Positions 17,260 to 26,168 are shown, numbered from the stretch's first letter. The stretch: DNA of 64,000 nucleotides from Litoreibacter arenae DSM 19593 (GCF_000442275.2 NZ_KE557306.1:1257478-1321477); one strand, 5' to 3'. The notes: generated by a model from the letters alone, not told the origin. Program-made: numbers and translations.

Positions 17260-18363
17260 ATGACTGATACTCTTGAGATTTTCGCTGTCGCCCCGCCGGG
17301 GCTGGAGGCTGCCCTGCTGCCGGAATTCCGCGCGCTTGGTTATAAGGATGCCCGCTACGGGCCCGGCGGCGTCACCATGATAGGGGGCTGGCCGGATGTC
17401 TGGCGGCTCAATCTGGAGCTGCGCGGGGCCACGAAGGTGCTGGCGCGGATCGGCACGTTCCGTGCGATGAGCCTTGCAGGGCTGGACCACCGTGCGGACG
17501 AATTCCCGTGGGCCGACACGTTCTATTCAGGAACCACCGTGCGGGTAGAGGCGTCATGCAAACGCTCGAAAATATACCACGCGGGTGCGGCGACCGAGCG
17601 GGTTGAGAAAGCCTTGCGCAAAGCGGGTATGAAGCCCTCCGCCGATGGCGAGGTGACGCTGAAAATCCGGATCGAGCAAAACATCGTCACCCTCAGCGTG
17701 GATACGTCCGGCGACAGCCTGCACAAGCGCGGCCACAAGGAAGCTGTCGGCAAGGCGCCCATGCGCGAAAATCTGGCCGCGTTGTTCCTGAGGCAAGCAG
17801 GCTATGACGGTGTCGAGCCGGTGCTGGACCCGATGTGCGGCTCTGGCACGTTTGTGATCGAGGCGGCGGAGATTGCCGCAGGCCTGCAACCAGGCCGCTC
17901 CCGCAGCTTCGCGTTCGAGCATCTGGCGGGCTTCGACGCGCAGGCGTTTGAGGCAATGCGCCGTGCGGTCAGCGTGGTAAAAGGCCCCGCGCGCATGTTC
18001 GGCTCCGACCGCGACGCGGGCGCGATCAAAAGCGCGGTGGCGAATGCAAACTGTGCAGGCGTATCAGCCTTGTGCGAGTTCCAATGTCATGCGGTCGCGG
18101 ATTTGCAACGGCCCGACGGGCCAGCCGGTCTGGTCATCGTCAACCCGCCCTATGGCGGGCGGATCGGCGACAAGAAGCAGCTGTTCGCGCTTTACGGCAC
18201 GCTGGGCAAGACCCTGAAAGAGCGGTTTTCCGGCTGGCGTGTGGCGCTCGTCACCTCTGATGCCGGGCTGGCGAAGGCGGCGGGGCTGCCCTTCACCCAA
18301 GGCCCTGCGGTGCCGCATGGCGGATTGAAGGTCTGGCTGTTCCAGACACCGCCACTGAAGTGA
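17260..18363 (+). CDS. THUMP-domain class I RNA methyltransferase (RlmL N-half-like)
   Basis: A 367-residue SAM-dependent methyltransferase. The N-terminal RNA-binding THUMP region covers about residues 1-160. The Rossmann domain has the SAM motif DPMCGSGTFVIEAAEIAAG and the target-base motif NPPYGGRIG. It matches the RlmL/YcbY N-terminal half, which makes m2G in 23S rRNA, but is far shorter than the fused E. coli enzyme. MTDTLEIFAV at 17260 is preferred to an ATG four codons earlier, although neither has a clear ribosome site. The exact RNA target is inferred only. Confidence 0.82.
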   Translation: MTDTLEIFAVAPPGLEAALLPEFRALGYKDARYGPGGVTMIGGWPDVWRLNLELRGATKVLARIGTFRAMSLAGLDHRADEFPWADTFYSGTTVRVEASCKRSKIYHAGAATERVEKALRKAGMKPSADGEVTLKIRIEQNIVTLSVDTSGDSLHKRGHKEAVGKAPMRENLAALFLRQAGYDGVEPVLDPMCGSGTFVIEAAEIAAGLQPGRSRSFAFEHLAGFDAQAFEAMRRAVSVVKGPARMFGSDRDAGAIKSAVANANCAGVSALCEFQCHAVADLQRPDGPAGLVIVNPPYGGRIGDKKQLFALYGTLGKTLKERFSGWRVALVTSDAGLAKAAGLPFTQGPAVPHGGLKVWLFQTPPLK

Positions 18364-18382
18364 TGCGCCTGCGGGCGCCGCG

Positions 18383-19150
18383 TCAGGCCAGCCAGTCGGC
18401 GATATCTTCAAGTTCGGGGCGGAAATAGGCGATCATGCGGCCTTCGGGCGGGGCCGTGTCGCCATCACGCCACGGCGCGACCCCATGCAGCGCAAGGCGA
18501 TGTATCACATAAGCTTCACCCGGTAACGCACTGATTTCAATTCTCTTACACGTCTCGAAGCATTGCTTTCGTGCTGCTTGGTAGGTCTCGGTCACGTCCT
18601 GCGCAGCCCAGTCTTGCGGCGGGACGTCCTGCAACCGCGCCGTGAACGCCTCGCGCATGATCTCGTGGCTGCCCTCCCACACCACCATCGGGCTGGCGCT
18701 GGCCTCGTTCAACGGCAACCCCAGCACGAAGCCATGCGGCTCGTCCACGTGGCGGCGCTTGTCGACGCCAGTGGCTTTCAGCCCGTCTACATGCGCCGCG
18801 TCACGGTCGCGGCGAAACCGGAAGGCGGCGGGCGTCTCGGCATCCGACGGCTTCGGGTAGCCCTCGTAGATTACCGAGACCTGAGCGCTGTCGAACGGCG
18901 TCATCAGCCCCTCGGCCCGCAAGAAGTCAATCGCAGGGCCAGCCAAGGGCGGGCCATCCGGCAACCGCCCCTGCCCGTCATTGGGCAACAGGTTGACGCC
19001 AACGAACCATGTCCCTCCGCAGCGCAGCCAGTCACCGGCAAAGCGCGGGTCTTTCGTCAGGGGAACAGCGATCTTTCGCGCATGTGCGGCCCACGCGGCC
19101 GTCCCCTCGTCACGGTCGAATTTCACCCAGCCTTTGGCCGCGAAGCTCAC
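18383..19150 (-). CDS. Phytanoyl-CoA dioxygenase-like Fe(II)/2-oxoglutarate enzyme
   Basis: A 255-residue protein starting at a GTG that overlaps the dusA stop (GTGA). A longer frame from 19246 would run inside dusA. Probable iron ligands are the HVDG motif and the distal histidine in YVIHRLALHGVAPW. The following arginine in EGRMIAYFRPEL suits 2-oxoglutarate binding, and the context VVWEGSHEIMREAF is typical of the family. The substrate is unknown. It is co-transcribed with dusA. Confidence 0.65.
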   Translation of the reverse strand: MSFAAKGWVKFDRDEGTAAWAAHARKIAVPLTKDPRFAGDWLRCGGTWFVGVNLLPNDGQGRLPDGPPLAGPAIDFLRAEGLMTPFDSAQVSVIYEGYPKPSDAETPAAFRFRRDRDAAHVDGLKATGVDKRRHVDEPHGFVLGLPLNEASASPMVVWEGSHEIMREAFTARLQDVPPQDWAAQDVTETYQAARKQCFETCKRIEISALPGEAYVIHRLALHGVAPWRDGDTAPPEGRMIAYFRPELEDIADWLA

Positions 19151-20136
19151 GCCGCCTGAGCCATCTGCACGGCCTCCAGCGCCTGCAACACGAGCGCAGG
19201 GCCTGCGTCCGGCTTGTGCGCCCCCTCCGACAGGATGCGCCGCCATCCGCGTGCGCCGGGCTGGCCTGCAAACAAGCCCAGCATATGGCGCGTCACCTGC
19301 GCCAGCTTGCCGCCCGCGTCCAGATGCGCCTCGATATAGGGCAGCATATCGTGGACCACATCAGCGCGGGTCTTGGTCTGCGGGGCGTCGCCGAAGACAA
19401 GCTCATCAACGTCCGCAAGAACGTCCCAAGGCTGATGATAGGCGGCGCGGCCATACATCAGCCCGTCGAGCGTTTCCAGATGCGGCAGCCCCGCCTCCAG
19501 CGTTTCCAGCCCGCCATTGAGCGAGATATGCAGGTCGGGAAACGCCTCTTTCATGCGATGCACGATGTCATAGTCCAGCGGCGGGACGTCGCGGTTTTCC
19601 TTCGGGCTGAGCCCTTGCAGCCACGCCTTGCGGGCGTGAATTGCCACGCGGGTGACGCCTGCATCGCGGACGCGCGACAGAAAGTCGGGCAGCACGGTTT
19701 CGGGGTCCTGGTCGTCCACGCCCAAGCGGCACTTTACCGTGACCTCGACCGGCTGCGCCTCGATCATCGCCTTCACGCAATCGGCCACCAATGCCGGACG
19801 CTCCATCAGCACCGCACCGAAGCAGCCCGATTGTACGCGGTCCGACGGGCAGCCGACGTTGAGGTTAATCTCGTCATACCCCCTCTCGGCGCAGAGCCGC
19901 GCGGCGTCTGCCAGCTCATCCGGCTCGGAGCCTCCAAGCTGCACAGCCACGGGGTGCTCCACCGGCGAGAAGTCGAGCAAATGAACCGCCCCGCCGCGTA
20001 CCAGGGCGGGTGCTGTGACCATCTCGGTGTATAGCAACGCGTGCCTTGTGATAGCGCGGTGGAAAACACGGCAGTGACGGTCGGTCCAGTCCATCATAGG
20101 GGCACAGGATAATCTAGCGTGTTGATTTATTTGCAT
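19147..20136 (-). CDS. dusA: tRNA dihydrouridine synthase A
   Basis: A 329-residue FMN-dependent enzyme that reduces uridine to dihydrouridine in the tRNA D-loop. The conserved start CAPMMDWTDRHCR (residues 11-23), catalytic cysteine in NLNVGCPSDRVQSGCFGAVLM (about Cys96) and IHARKAWLQGLSPKENR are all intact. The first ten codons are AT-rich and unlike the conserved part. They are probably supplied by the integrated element, which restores a start codon and promoter. Integrase and dusA are divergent. Confidence 0.95.
   Translation of the reverse strand: MQINQHARLSCAPMMDWTDRHCRVFHRAITRHALLYTEMVTAPALVRGGAVHLLDFSPVEHPVAVQLGGSEPDELADAARLCAERGYDEINLNVGCPSDRVQSGCFGAVLMERPALVADCVKAMIEAQPVEVTVKCRLGVDDQDPETVLPDFLSRVRDAGVTRVAIHARKAWLQGLSPKENRDVPPLDYDIVHRMKEAFPDLHISLNGGLETLEAGLPHLETLDGLMYGRAAYHQPWDVLADVDELVFGDAPQTKTRADVVHDMLPYIEAHLDAGGKLAQVTRHMLGLFAGQPGARGWRRILSEGAHKPDAGPALVLQALEAVQMAQAA
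20068..20110 (-). other. Candidate left attachment site (attL) in the 5' end of dusA
   Basis: This stretch encodes the invariant CAPMMDWTDRHCR of DusA. Immediately upstream the sequence turns AT-rich and leads into a divergent tyrosine-recombinase gene. The 5' end of dusA is an established insertion site for a family of prophage and island integrases. The matching attR copy would be at the other end of the element, outside the window, so the core cannot be bounded. Confidence 0.6.
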
Positions 20137-20249
20137 TTTTTGTGTATCTTCAAACTGTTGGTGGCGGATGCTGCTACGCTGGAATACGCCCCAATATCCC
20201 CGAATTTGCCCCTCTACGACGACTCATTGCACACACAGCGCACACGAAA

Positions 20250-21338
20250 ATGGCCTCCATCACCAAGCTCCCCTCCGGTGCCTACCGGGTCCAGATCAGA
20301 CGAAAGGGCCGCTACGCGAGCGAGACGTTCCTCCGCCGCGACGACGCCCATCGTTGGGCCCGCCAGGCGGAGACCCGGGTCGATCAAGGGCTGGCGCCGA
20401 ACAAGTCGTCCGTATCCCGCCTCCAGACCTTTGGCGACCTCATCGAGCTTCATATAACCGATATGTGCGAGGTAGGGAAACCGCCGCGTCGCAGCAAGGC
20501 CGCCACGCTCACGACGCTCAAGCGCGATCTAGGCAAGGAGAAGATCGGCCACCTCGACCGGCAGAAGCTGATCGACTACGGCAAGATGCGCGCAGAGCAA
20601 GGTGCGGGTCCGGTGACTCTCGGGATCGATATCGGGGTGGTCAAGATGATCATAACCCACGCGGCAGCCGTGCACGGGCTCGATATCTCTCCGGAACCGG
20701 TTGATCTGGCGCGCGTCGCGCTCAAGCGTCTCGGCCTGATCGGCAAGGGCACAGAGCGGGATCGTCGCCCTACCATCGATGAGTTGAACCGCCTCTTCCG
20801 TTGCTTCGATGACAACGAACGCCTGACGACACCGATGACGCGGATCGTGAAGTTCGCGGTGGCCACCGCCATGCGGCTCGACGAGATCTGCCGCGTCGAA
20901 TGGACCGATCTCGACGTCGAGCGCCGGATGCTCATGATCCGCGACAGAAAGGACCCGCGCAACAAGACCGGGAACGACCAGCGGATCCCACTCTTCGCCG
21001 CCACGGGGTTCGATGCCTGGGCGTTGGTCACCGAACAGGCCAAGGAACTCGGGCAAGCTAGAGGTCGGATTTTTCCCTACAACTCGAGATCGGTCGGAAC
21101 CGCCTTCCGGCGCGCCTGCGTCGAGGTCAGCGTGAAGGACCTGCATTTCCACGATTTGCGCCATGAGGGCACAAGCCGCCTGTTCGAGGCCGGCTTCGCC
21201 ATCGAGCAAGTCTCGCTGGTTACCGGCCACAAGGACTGGAAGATGCTGCGCCGCTACACCCATATCCGCCCGGAAACGCTGCACCGGCTCGCCGCGTCGC
21301 GCGCCCCTTCCCCGCTTGAGCCCCGCGCAGCCGAGTGA
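20250..21338 (+). CDS. Tyrosine recombinase (site-specific integrase)
   Basis: A 362-residue integrase that would cut and join DNA at dusA. The N-terminal half has an arm/core-binding domain. The catalytic residues are Arg209 (ATAMRLDEICR), a lysine near 234-239, His301-x-x-Arg304 (HDLRH), His327 (TGHKDW) and Tyr336 (RRYTH). ATG 20250 (MASITKLPSGAYRVQIRRKG) is preferred: 36 further upstream codons to 20142 are not family-like and would enter the att region. The gene is divergent from dusA and faces into the element. Confidence 0.9.
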   Translation: MASITKLPSGAYRVQIRRKGRYASETFLRRDDAHRWARQAETRVDQGLAPNKSSVSRLQTFGDLIELHITDMCEVGKPPRRSKAATLTTLKRDLGKEKIGHLDRQKLIDYGKMRAEQGAGPVTLGIDIGVVKMIITHAAAVHGLDISPEPVDLARVALKRLGLIGKGTERDRRPTIDELNRLFRCFDDNERLTTPMTRIVKFAVATAMRLDEICRVEWTDLDVERRMLMIRDRKDPRNKTGNDQRIPLFAATGFDAWALVTEQAKELGQARGRIFPYNSRSVGTAFRRACVEVSVKDLHFHDLRHEGTSRLFEAGFAIEQVSLVTGHKDWKMLRRYTHIRPETLHRLAASRAPSPLEPRAAE

Positions 21339-21371
21339 TCGGAGAGACAGAGGGGAGCCGTCCCGGCCCGT

Positions 21372-21420
21372 GACGGGTTTGGAGGTCGAGAGAGAGGCTT
21401 TCGGCCGCCCGTCGCGGAGG
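21372..21420 (+). promoter_or_regulatory. Structured 5' leader, copy 1 (upstream of DUF932)
   Basis: Outer stem GACGGG (21372-21377) pairs with CCCGTC (21408-21413). Inner stem GGTCGAGAG pairs with CTTTCGGCC around an AGAGG loop. The ribosome site GGAGG follows at once. A diverged copy with compensating base changes lies at 23882-23930 before the ParB-like gene, which suggests a functional RNA element controlling translation. Confidence 0.6.
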
Positions 21421-21427
21421 TTTTCCA

Positions 21428-22618
21428 ATGAACAGCGAAATCATCGATGCCGGGCGTGACATCAGCGGCGGCTACAAAGTGGATGTGTCGCGCGGCACGA
21501 ATGTGGACCGCGTGTCGTCCGAATGGTTCTCGCGGCCGGATGACGAGCGGTATCTGTCGCTCGACGATCTCTTTGCGTCCGTCAAAGGTCGGGCGGAGCG
21601 GAGCCGGACGCGCACGGTGGAGAGTGCGGCGATCCGGGTCGAGGCGCATCGCGACGACCCGGAGAAGCTGGGCCTTGTCCTGCCCGGCGCGGATGAACCC
21701 ATCGCGCCGACCCATTGGTCCTTCGGCCAGATCTCGAGCCTCGTCGGCGCGCCCGCGGCCTATCTGCGGCAACTTCCCGCGCCTCTGGCGGGGATCAACC
21801 TGCAATACGGGCTGACCAACCACCGGGCCGAGCAGATCAAGACCATGGAAGTCGCGGATGGCCGCACGGAACTGCGCGCCGTGACCGGGCCCGACTATGG
21901 CCGCATCTACGACCATGAACTGGTCTCCGCCGTCCAGCGCATCGCAGGCAACGGCACCGGCGACACGCGCTGGAAGGTCCCCGGAGTGCTCGATTGGTCC
22001 ACCGGCATCTACAACCCGCGCGTGGACGTGACGAAGGAGACGACGACGCTCTACGCCTCGGACCGGGACGTGTTCCTGTTCCTCGTCGATGACCTGAACC
22101 CGATCAAGGCGGGGCTGCTGCCCGACGGCTCGCCTGACCTCTATTTCCGGGGGTTCTACTGCTGGAACTCGGAGGTGGGCGCCAAGACGCTCGGCATCGC
22201 CAGCTTCTACCTGCGCGCGGTCTGCCAGAACCGCAACCTCTGGGGCGTCGAGGACTTCCAGGAGATCACGATCCGGCATTCGAAATATGCCGCCTCCCGC
22301 TTCGCCCACGAGGCCGCCCCGGCACTCGCCCGCTTCGCCGAGTCCTCGCCCGCACCGTTCATCGACGGCATCCGTGCGGCACGTGAGAAGATCGTCGCGC
22401 GCACCGACGAGGACCGTCAGGACTTCCTGCGCAAGCGTGGGTTCTCGAAGGCGGAGACCGGGCGGATCGTCGAGACGGTCCTTGCCGAGGAAGCCCGCCC
22501 GCCCGAGAGCGTCTTCGACTTCGTGCAAGGGATCACGGCGGTGGCCCGGTCCAAGCCGCAGCAGGATGCGCGGCTGGTCATGGAGGGGAAGGCGAAGGCG
22601 TTGTTGGAGAAAGCCTAA
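21428..22618 (+). CDS. DUF932 family protein
   Basis: A 396-residue soluble protein matching DUF932 (phage/plasmid-like protein family). Recognisable parts are SSLVGAPAAYLRQLP, GLTNHRAEQIKTMEVADG, RAVTGPDYGRIYDHELV and YNPRVDVTKETTTLYASDRDVFLFLVDD. The family is common in ICEs, plasmids and phages, but its activity is unknown. Here it is the first gene after the integrase and shares a structured leader with the ParB-like gene 2.5 kb away, which suggests common control. Confidence 0.8.
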   Translation: MNSEIIDAGRDISGGYKVDVSRGTNVDRVSSEWFSRPDDERYLSLDDLFASVKGRAERSRTRTVESAAIRVEAHRDDPEKLGLVLPGADEPIAPTHWSFGQISSLVGAPAAYLRQLPAPLAGINLQYGLTNHRAEQIKTMEVADGRTELRAVTGPDYGRIYDHELVSAVQRIAGNGTGDTRWKVPGVLDWSTGIYNPRVDVTKETTTLYASDRDVFLFLVDDLNPIKAGLLPDGSPDLYFRGFYCWNSEVGAKTLGIASFYLRAVCQNRNLWGVEDFQEITIRHSKYAASRFAHEAAPALARFAESSPAPFIDGIRAAREKIVARTDEDRQDFLRKRGFSKAETGRIVETVLAEEARPPESVFDFVQGITAVARSKPQQDARLVMEGKAKALLEKA

Positions 22619-22692
22619 TTGCGTTGAATATAAATTCAGATCAACGACCTAACGAGATAAACTCAAGCACTGAATGAAGATTTCGAGGGGCG

Positions 22693-23382
22693 TTATAGCC
22701 CCTCGATCGTGAACTCGGGTGCACCTTGCCAGACCAGCTTCCAGCTCGCGCCAGGGCGGACATTCTGGATGATCCCCGGATCGAAGGCGACGAAGCACCG
22801 CCCGCCCGGGTGGCGCACGGAGGGGTAGATCAGTCCACGATGCCCCTCTGCCCTCAAGTCGGCGGCAAGGCGCTGCCCGGCCGGGTAGCCCCGCTCGGGG
22901 ACCGGATCGAGCGCCGGATGCGCCTCCCCGTGCAGATCCGGGAAATCCCCGATGAAATCCGCCAGCAGTTCCACGTAGCGGGCCTCGTCCTCGTAGCGGC
23001 CGATGAAGCCCAATTCACGGGTCCGGTGAAACCCAACTTCCTGCGCGCTCGTCAGCATGTCCCAGGCGCAATACCACGCGCCGCGCTCGCCGGTGTTGAA
23101 CCGGTTGCCCGAGGGGCGCGTGTAGGTGAAGGCCGCGTTGATATGGCTCTGACCGTAAAGGGTCAGGTCATGGGACCGCCGCGCGAAGGCCAGTTCGCGA
23201 CGGTCGAGCGCGGGGCTGCCCTGCGCTTCGGCGATCAGGCGAGCACTGGTCTCGCCTTCGATCTCGGCGAGGATGTCCGCCTCCTCGTCGCTGTCGACCA
23301 GCCCCCGCAGCACCGGGGGCTTGTGATGGGTCTCGGAGATCAGCCGGACAAGGGCGCGATCGTTGACCGACGTGATCCTCAA
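22693..23382 (-). CDS. RES-domain toxin (NAD+-degrading family)
   Basis: A 229-residue protein of the RES family, whose studied toxins (such as MbcT) destroy NAD+ and stop growth. The three name-giving residues are visible: Arg in GNRFNTGERGAWYCAWD, Glu in SAQEVGFHRT, and Ser in LIYPSVRHPGGRC. It overlaps the upstream Xre/MbcA-like antitoxin by four bases, antitoxin first. Both run against the ICE backbone genes, as an addiction module would if acquired separately. Confidence 0.87.
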   Translation of the reverse strand: MRITSVNDRALVRLISETHHKPPVLRGLVDSDEEADILAEIEGETSARLIAEAQGSPALDRRELAFARRSHDLTLYGQSHINAAFTYTRPSGNRFNTGERGAWYCAWDMLTSAQEVGFHRTRELGFIGRYEDEARYVELLADFIGDFPDLHGEAHPALDPVPERGYPAGQRLAADLRAEGHRGLIYPSVRHPGGRCFVAFDPGIIQNVRPGASWKLVWQGAPEFTIEGL

Positions 23383-23768
23383 ACCCCGCCCCTAAGCGCG
23401 TCGACATAGCCCCGCACGCGTAGGATCTTGGGCAATCCCCCTTCGATCATCGCGTCAACGGGCCGCGCACCGTCGAACTCGGGACCTCGGTTGGGCAGCT
23501 TCGCCCACTCCCGCGAGATCGGCTCGTTGAAGTAAAGCTCAAGCGACTTGTAGAGGCCGATCAGCGCGCTCAATCGCAGCATCTGGTCCCGCGTCAAATC
23601 CCCCGCAAAATCAGGCTTCTTCGCCCGCTTCCAGGTCGACTCCGACATGTCCGCCAGTGCCGCCGCTTCCCGCAGGGTGAGCGACCAGGCGTCCGCGATC
23701 CGCGTGAAGGCCTTGAGCGCGACCCCCTGCCGATCCGGCGCAGGACGTTCCAGAACAACGTTTTCCAT
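23379..23768 (-). CDS. Xre/MbcA/ParS-type antitoxin
   Basis: A 129-residue protein. The N-terminal half has an Xre-like helix-turn-helix (LTLREAAALADMSESTWKRAKK). The C-terminal half is a DUF2384-like toxin-binding domain with LRLSALIGLYKSLELYFNEP and the antitoxin tail GARPVDAMIEGGLPKILRVRGYVDAL. It should neutralise the RES toxin and repress its own promoter. The gap to the divergent ParB-like gene is about 170 bases and would hold both promoters. Confidence 0.88.
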   Translation of the reverse strand: MENVVLERPAPDRQGVALKAFTRIADAWSLTLREAAALADMSESTWKRAKKPDFAGDLTRDQMLRLSALIGLYKSLELYFNEPISREWAKLPNRGPEFDGARPVDAMIEGGLPKILRVRGYVDALRGGV

Positions 23769-23881
23769 GTGTTGGCGCTCCTTCCTAGTTTGATTGATAA
23801 TATAAGGTCATATGGATTGCTTTGCAAGTCCATATGAGCTCTGTGCTGCCTCGAGAGTTAGAGGGGTGCCGGTTTTTCCGT

Positions 23882-23930
23882 GACGGGTTTGGAGGTCGGG
23901 AGAGAGGCTCCCGGCTGACCCGTCGCGGAG
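23882..23930 (+). promoter_or_regulatory. Structured 5' leader, copy 2 (upstream of ParB-like gene)
   Basis: Outer stem GACGGGT (23882-23888) pairs with ACCCGTC (23918-23924). Inner stem GGTCGGGAG pairs with CTCCCGGCT around the same AGAGG loop as copy 1. The inner stem changes an A-U pair to G-C and a G-U to G-C relative to copy 1 while keeping pairing. The ribosome site GGAG follows directly. Confidence 0.6.
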
Positions 23931-23938
23931 ATATCCCG

Positions 23939-26068
23939 ATGACAAAGCAACAGAAAATCACCCTCAGCGCCTCGCGCGACATCCCCTTTAACAAGCTGAT
24001 GCTCAGCCAGTCGAACGTGCGCCACGTCAAGGCGGGCGTGTCGATCGAGGAACTGGCCGAGGACATTGCGCGGCGGACGCTGCTCAGCTCCATCACCGTG
24101 CGGCCGGTGCTGGACGACAGCGGCACCGAGACCGGCATGTACACGATCCCCGCCGGCGGGCGGCGGTTCCGGGCGCTGGAACTGCTCGTCAAACAGAAGC
24201 GCATGAACAAGACAGCACTTGTGCCCTGCATCGTGCGCACAGACGGGCTCGCCGAAGAGGACAGCCTGGCCGAGAACGTCCAGCGGGCACCCCTGCACCC
24301 GCTCGACCAGTTCCGCGCGTTTCAGGCGATGCGCGAGAAGGGCCGCTCCGAGGAGGAAATCGCCGCCGCCTTCTTCGTCTCGGCCAGTGTGGTCAAACAG
24401 CGGCTGAAGCTCGCCGCCGTCGCACCGTCGCTGCTCGACGCCTATGCCGAGGAGGAGATGACCCTCGACCAGCTCATGGCCTTCACGGTCAACCCTGACC
24501 ACGCGCGGCAGGAGCAGGTCTGGGAGGCGCTGCAGCGGCATTATTCGCGGCAGCCCTACGAGATCCGCCGCATGCTGACCGAGGGCGCGGTGCGTGCCTC
24601 GGACAAGCGGGCACAGTTCGTGGGGCTGGACGATTACGTCGAGGCCGGGGGCGAAATCCTGCGCGATCTGTTCCAGCAGGACGATGGCGGCTGGCTGCAG
24701 GATGCCAGTCTGCTCGATGTTATGGTGCGCGAGAAGCTCACCGAAGAGGCCGAGGCGGTGCGCGCCGAGGGCTGGAATTGGGTCGAGGTGGATACCGAAT
24801 TCCCCTATGGCCATACCTTCGGCATGCGCCGGATCCATGGCGAAGCGGTGCCGATGAGCGACGCGGAGGCCGCCAGCTACCAGGCGCTGAAGGCCGAATA
24901 CGACGCGCTTGAGGCGGAGCATGCGGAAGCCGACGAGTTGCCCGACGACGTCGATTCCCGGTTGGGCGAGATCGAGGAGGCGATAGAGGCGCTCGAGGCG
25001 CGCCCGATCCGGTACGAGGCCGAGGATCTGGCGCTGGCCGGGGCCTTCGTCAGCATCGACAGTTCCGGGCGGCTGCGGGTCGAACGCGGCTATGTGTGGC
25101 CCGAAGACGAGCCGGTCGAGGAGGTGGAGGACGCCGACGAGGTCGCACCGCAAGCGGCGCCGGTCGAGGACACCGACGATACCGTCACTTCCACCAAAGA
25201 CGAGGAGGAAGAGGATGACGGCCTCAAGCCGCTTTCCGACCGCCTCGTCATGGAACTGACGGCCCATCGCACGCTGGCATTGCGGAATGCGCTGGCCCAG
25301 GACCCGCAGGTCGCCTTCCTTGCGGCGCTGCACGCGATGGTCCTGCGGCTCTTCTACCGCTACGCCGTCGACAGCTGCGTCGAGATCGAACCGCGCAACG
25401 CGGCCTTCGGATCGCAGGTGCCGGGCCTCGGCGACACGGCCTATGCGCAAGCCATCGACCAGCGCCACGAGACCTGGGCGCGCAACCTGCCGAAGGCGCC
25501 CGAGGACCTCTGGGAGGCCCTGACCGAGTTCGACAGCTGCAGCCGCGAGGCGCTCTTCGCCCATTGCGTGGCGATGAGCGTAAATGCCGTCCACGACCCC
25601 TACCAGCGCCGTCCCCGCGCCATCGCGCATGCGGATGTGCTGGCCGGAACCGTCGGGCTCGACATGGCCAAGGCGGGCTGGACGGCGACCGGCGACAGCT
25701 ACCTCGGCCGCGTGACCAAGGCGCGCATCCTCGAGGCCGTGCGCGATGCGAAGGGCGAAGATGCCGCTGACCGGATCGTCGGCCTGAAGAAGGCGGAGAT
25801 GGTGACCGCCGCCGAGGACCTGCTCGTCGGCACCGGGTGGCTGCCCGACCCGCTGCGCACGCCGCCGCTGCCGGAAGAGGACGCGCCGGAGATCGAGTTG
25901 GTCGACGACACCGACACCGCCGATGGAGGACCTTCGGACGACGATCCCGAGACCGGCGAAGCGCAATCGGCGGAAGACGGCGGCGAACCGGCTATCGGAG
26001 ATTCCGAACACTCCGGGGAAGATGATCCCGTCGCCGGTGACGCCTTCGCCCGGACAGCCGCCGAGTGA
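23939..26068 (+). CDS. Large ParB/RepB-like nuclease-domain protein
   Basis: A 709-residue protein. The N-terminal ParB domain (about residues 15-110) has LSQSNVRHVKAGVSIEELAEDIARR, ripening to PAGGRRFRALELL and ENVQRAPLHPLDQFRAFQAM. A KorB-like helix-turn-helix follows (EEEIAAAFFVSASVVKQRLKLAA). The long C-terminal half has acidic linkers (about 390-450) and an alpha-helical region of unknown role. Unlike chromosomal ParB there is no adjacent parA. In this ICE family such proteins are backbone genes, probably for maintenance or regulation rather than classical partition. MTKQQKITLSASRD is the start just after the structured leader. Confidence 0.82.
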   Translation: MTKQQKITLSASRDIPFNKLMLSQSNVRHVKAGVSIEELAEDIARRTLLSSITVRPVLDDSGTETGMYTIPAGGRRFRALELLVKQKRMNKTALVPCIVRTDGLAEEDSLAENVQRAPLHPLDQFRAFQAMREKGRSEEEIAAAFFVSASVVKQRLKLAAVAPSLLDAYAEEEMTLDQLMAFTVNPDHARQEQVWEALQRHYSRQPYEIRRMLTEGAVRASDKRAQFVGLDDYVEAGGEILRDLFQQDDGGWLQDASLLDVMVREKLTEEAEAVRAEGWNWVEVDTEFPYGHTFGMRRIHGEAVPMSDAEAASYQALKAEYDALEAEHAEADELPDDVDSRLGEIEEAIEALEARPIRYEAEDLALAGAFVSIDSSGRLRVERGYVWPEDEPVEEVEDADEVAPQAAPVEDTDDTVTSTKDEEEEDDGLKPLSDRLVMELTAHRTLALRNALAQDPQVAFLAALHAMVLRLFYRYAVDSCVEIEPRNAAFGSQVPGLGDTAYAQAIDQRHETWARNLPKAPEDLWEALTEFDSCSREALFAHCVAMSVNAVHDPYQRRPRAIAHADVLAGTVGLDMAKAGWTATGDSYLGRVTKARILEAVRDAKGEDAADRIVGLKKAEMVTAAEDLLVGTGWLPDPLRTPPLPEEDAPEIELVDDTDTADGGPSDDDPETGEAQSAEDGGEPAIGDSEHSGEDDPVAGDAFARTAAE

Positions 26069-26112
26069 CCTTCGAGCAGGTCGGAGCTCCTTCCCCCCGA
26101 GTTCCGGCAGCC

Positions 26113-26143
26113 GGGGTTCGCCAGAAATGGCGGGCCCCTTTTT
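26113..26143 (+). terminator. Terminator or attenuator between ParB-like and Toprim genes
   Basis: GGGG-tt-CGCC-agaaat-GGCG-gg-CCCC followed by TTTTT forms a rho-independent hairpin. It stands 45 bases past the ParB-like stop and 26 bases before the Toprim start, so it probably attenuates read-through. Confidence 0.7.
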
Positions 26144-26168
26144 CAATCCACGACAGGAGGCACAGAGC

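Noticed and set aside
20110-20249. tRNA gene as the integration target
   Set aside because: No tRNA cloverleaf is visible; the conserved dusA 5' end explains the site better.
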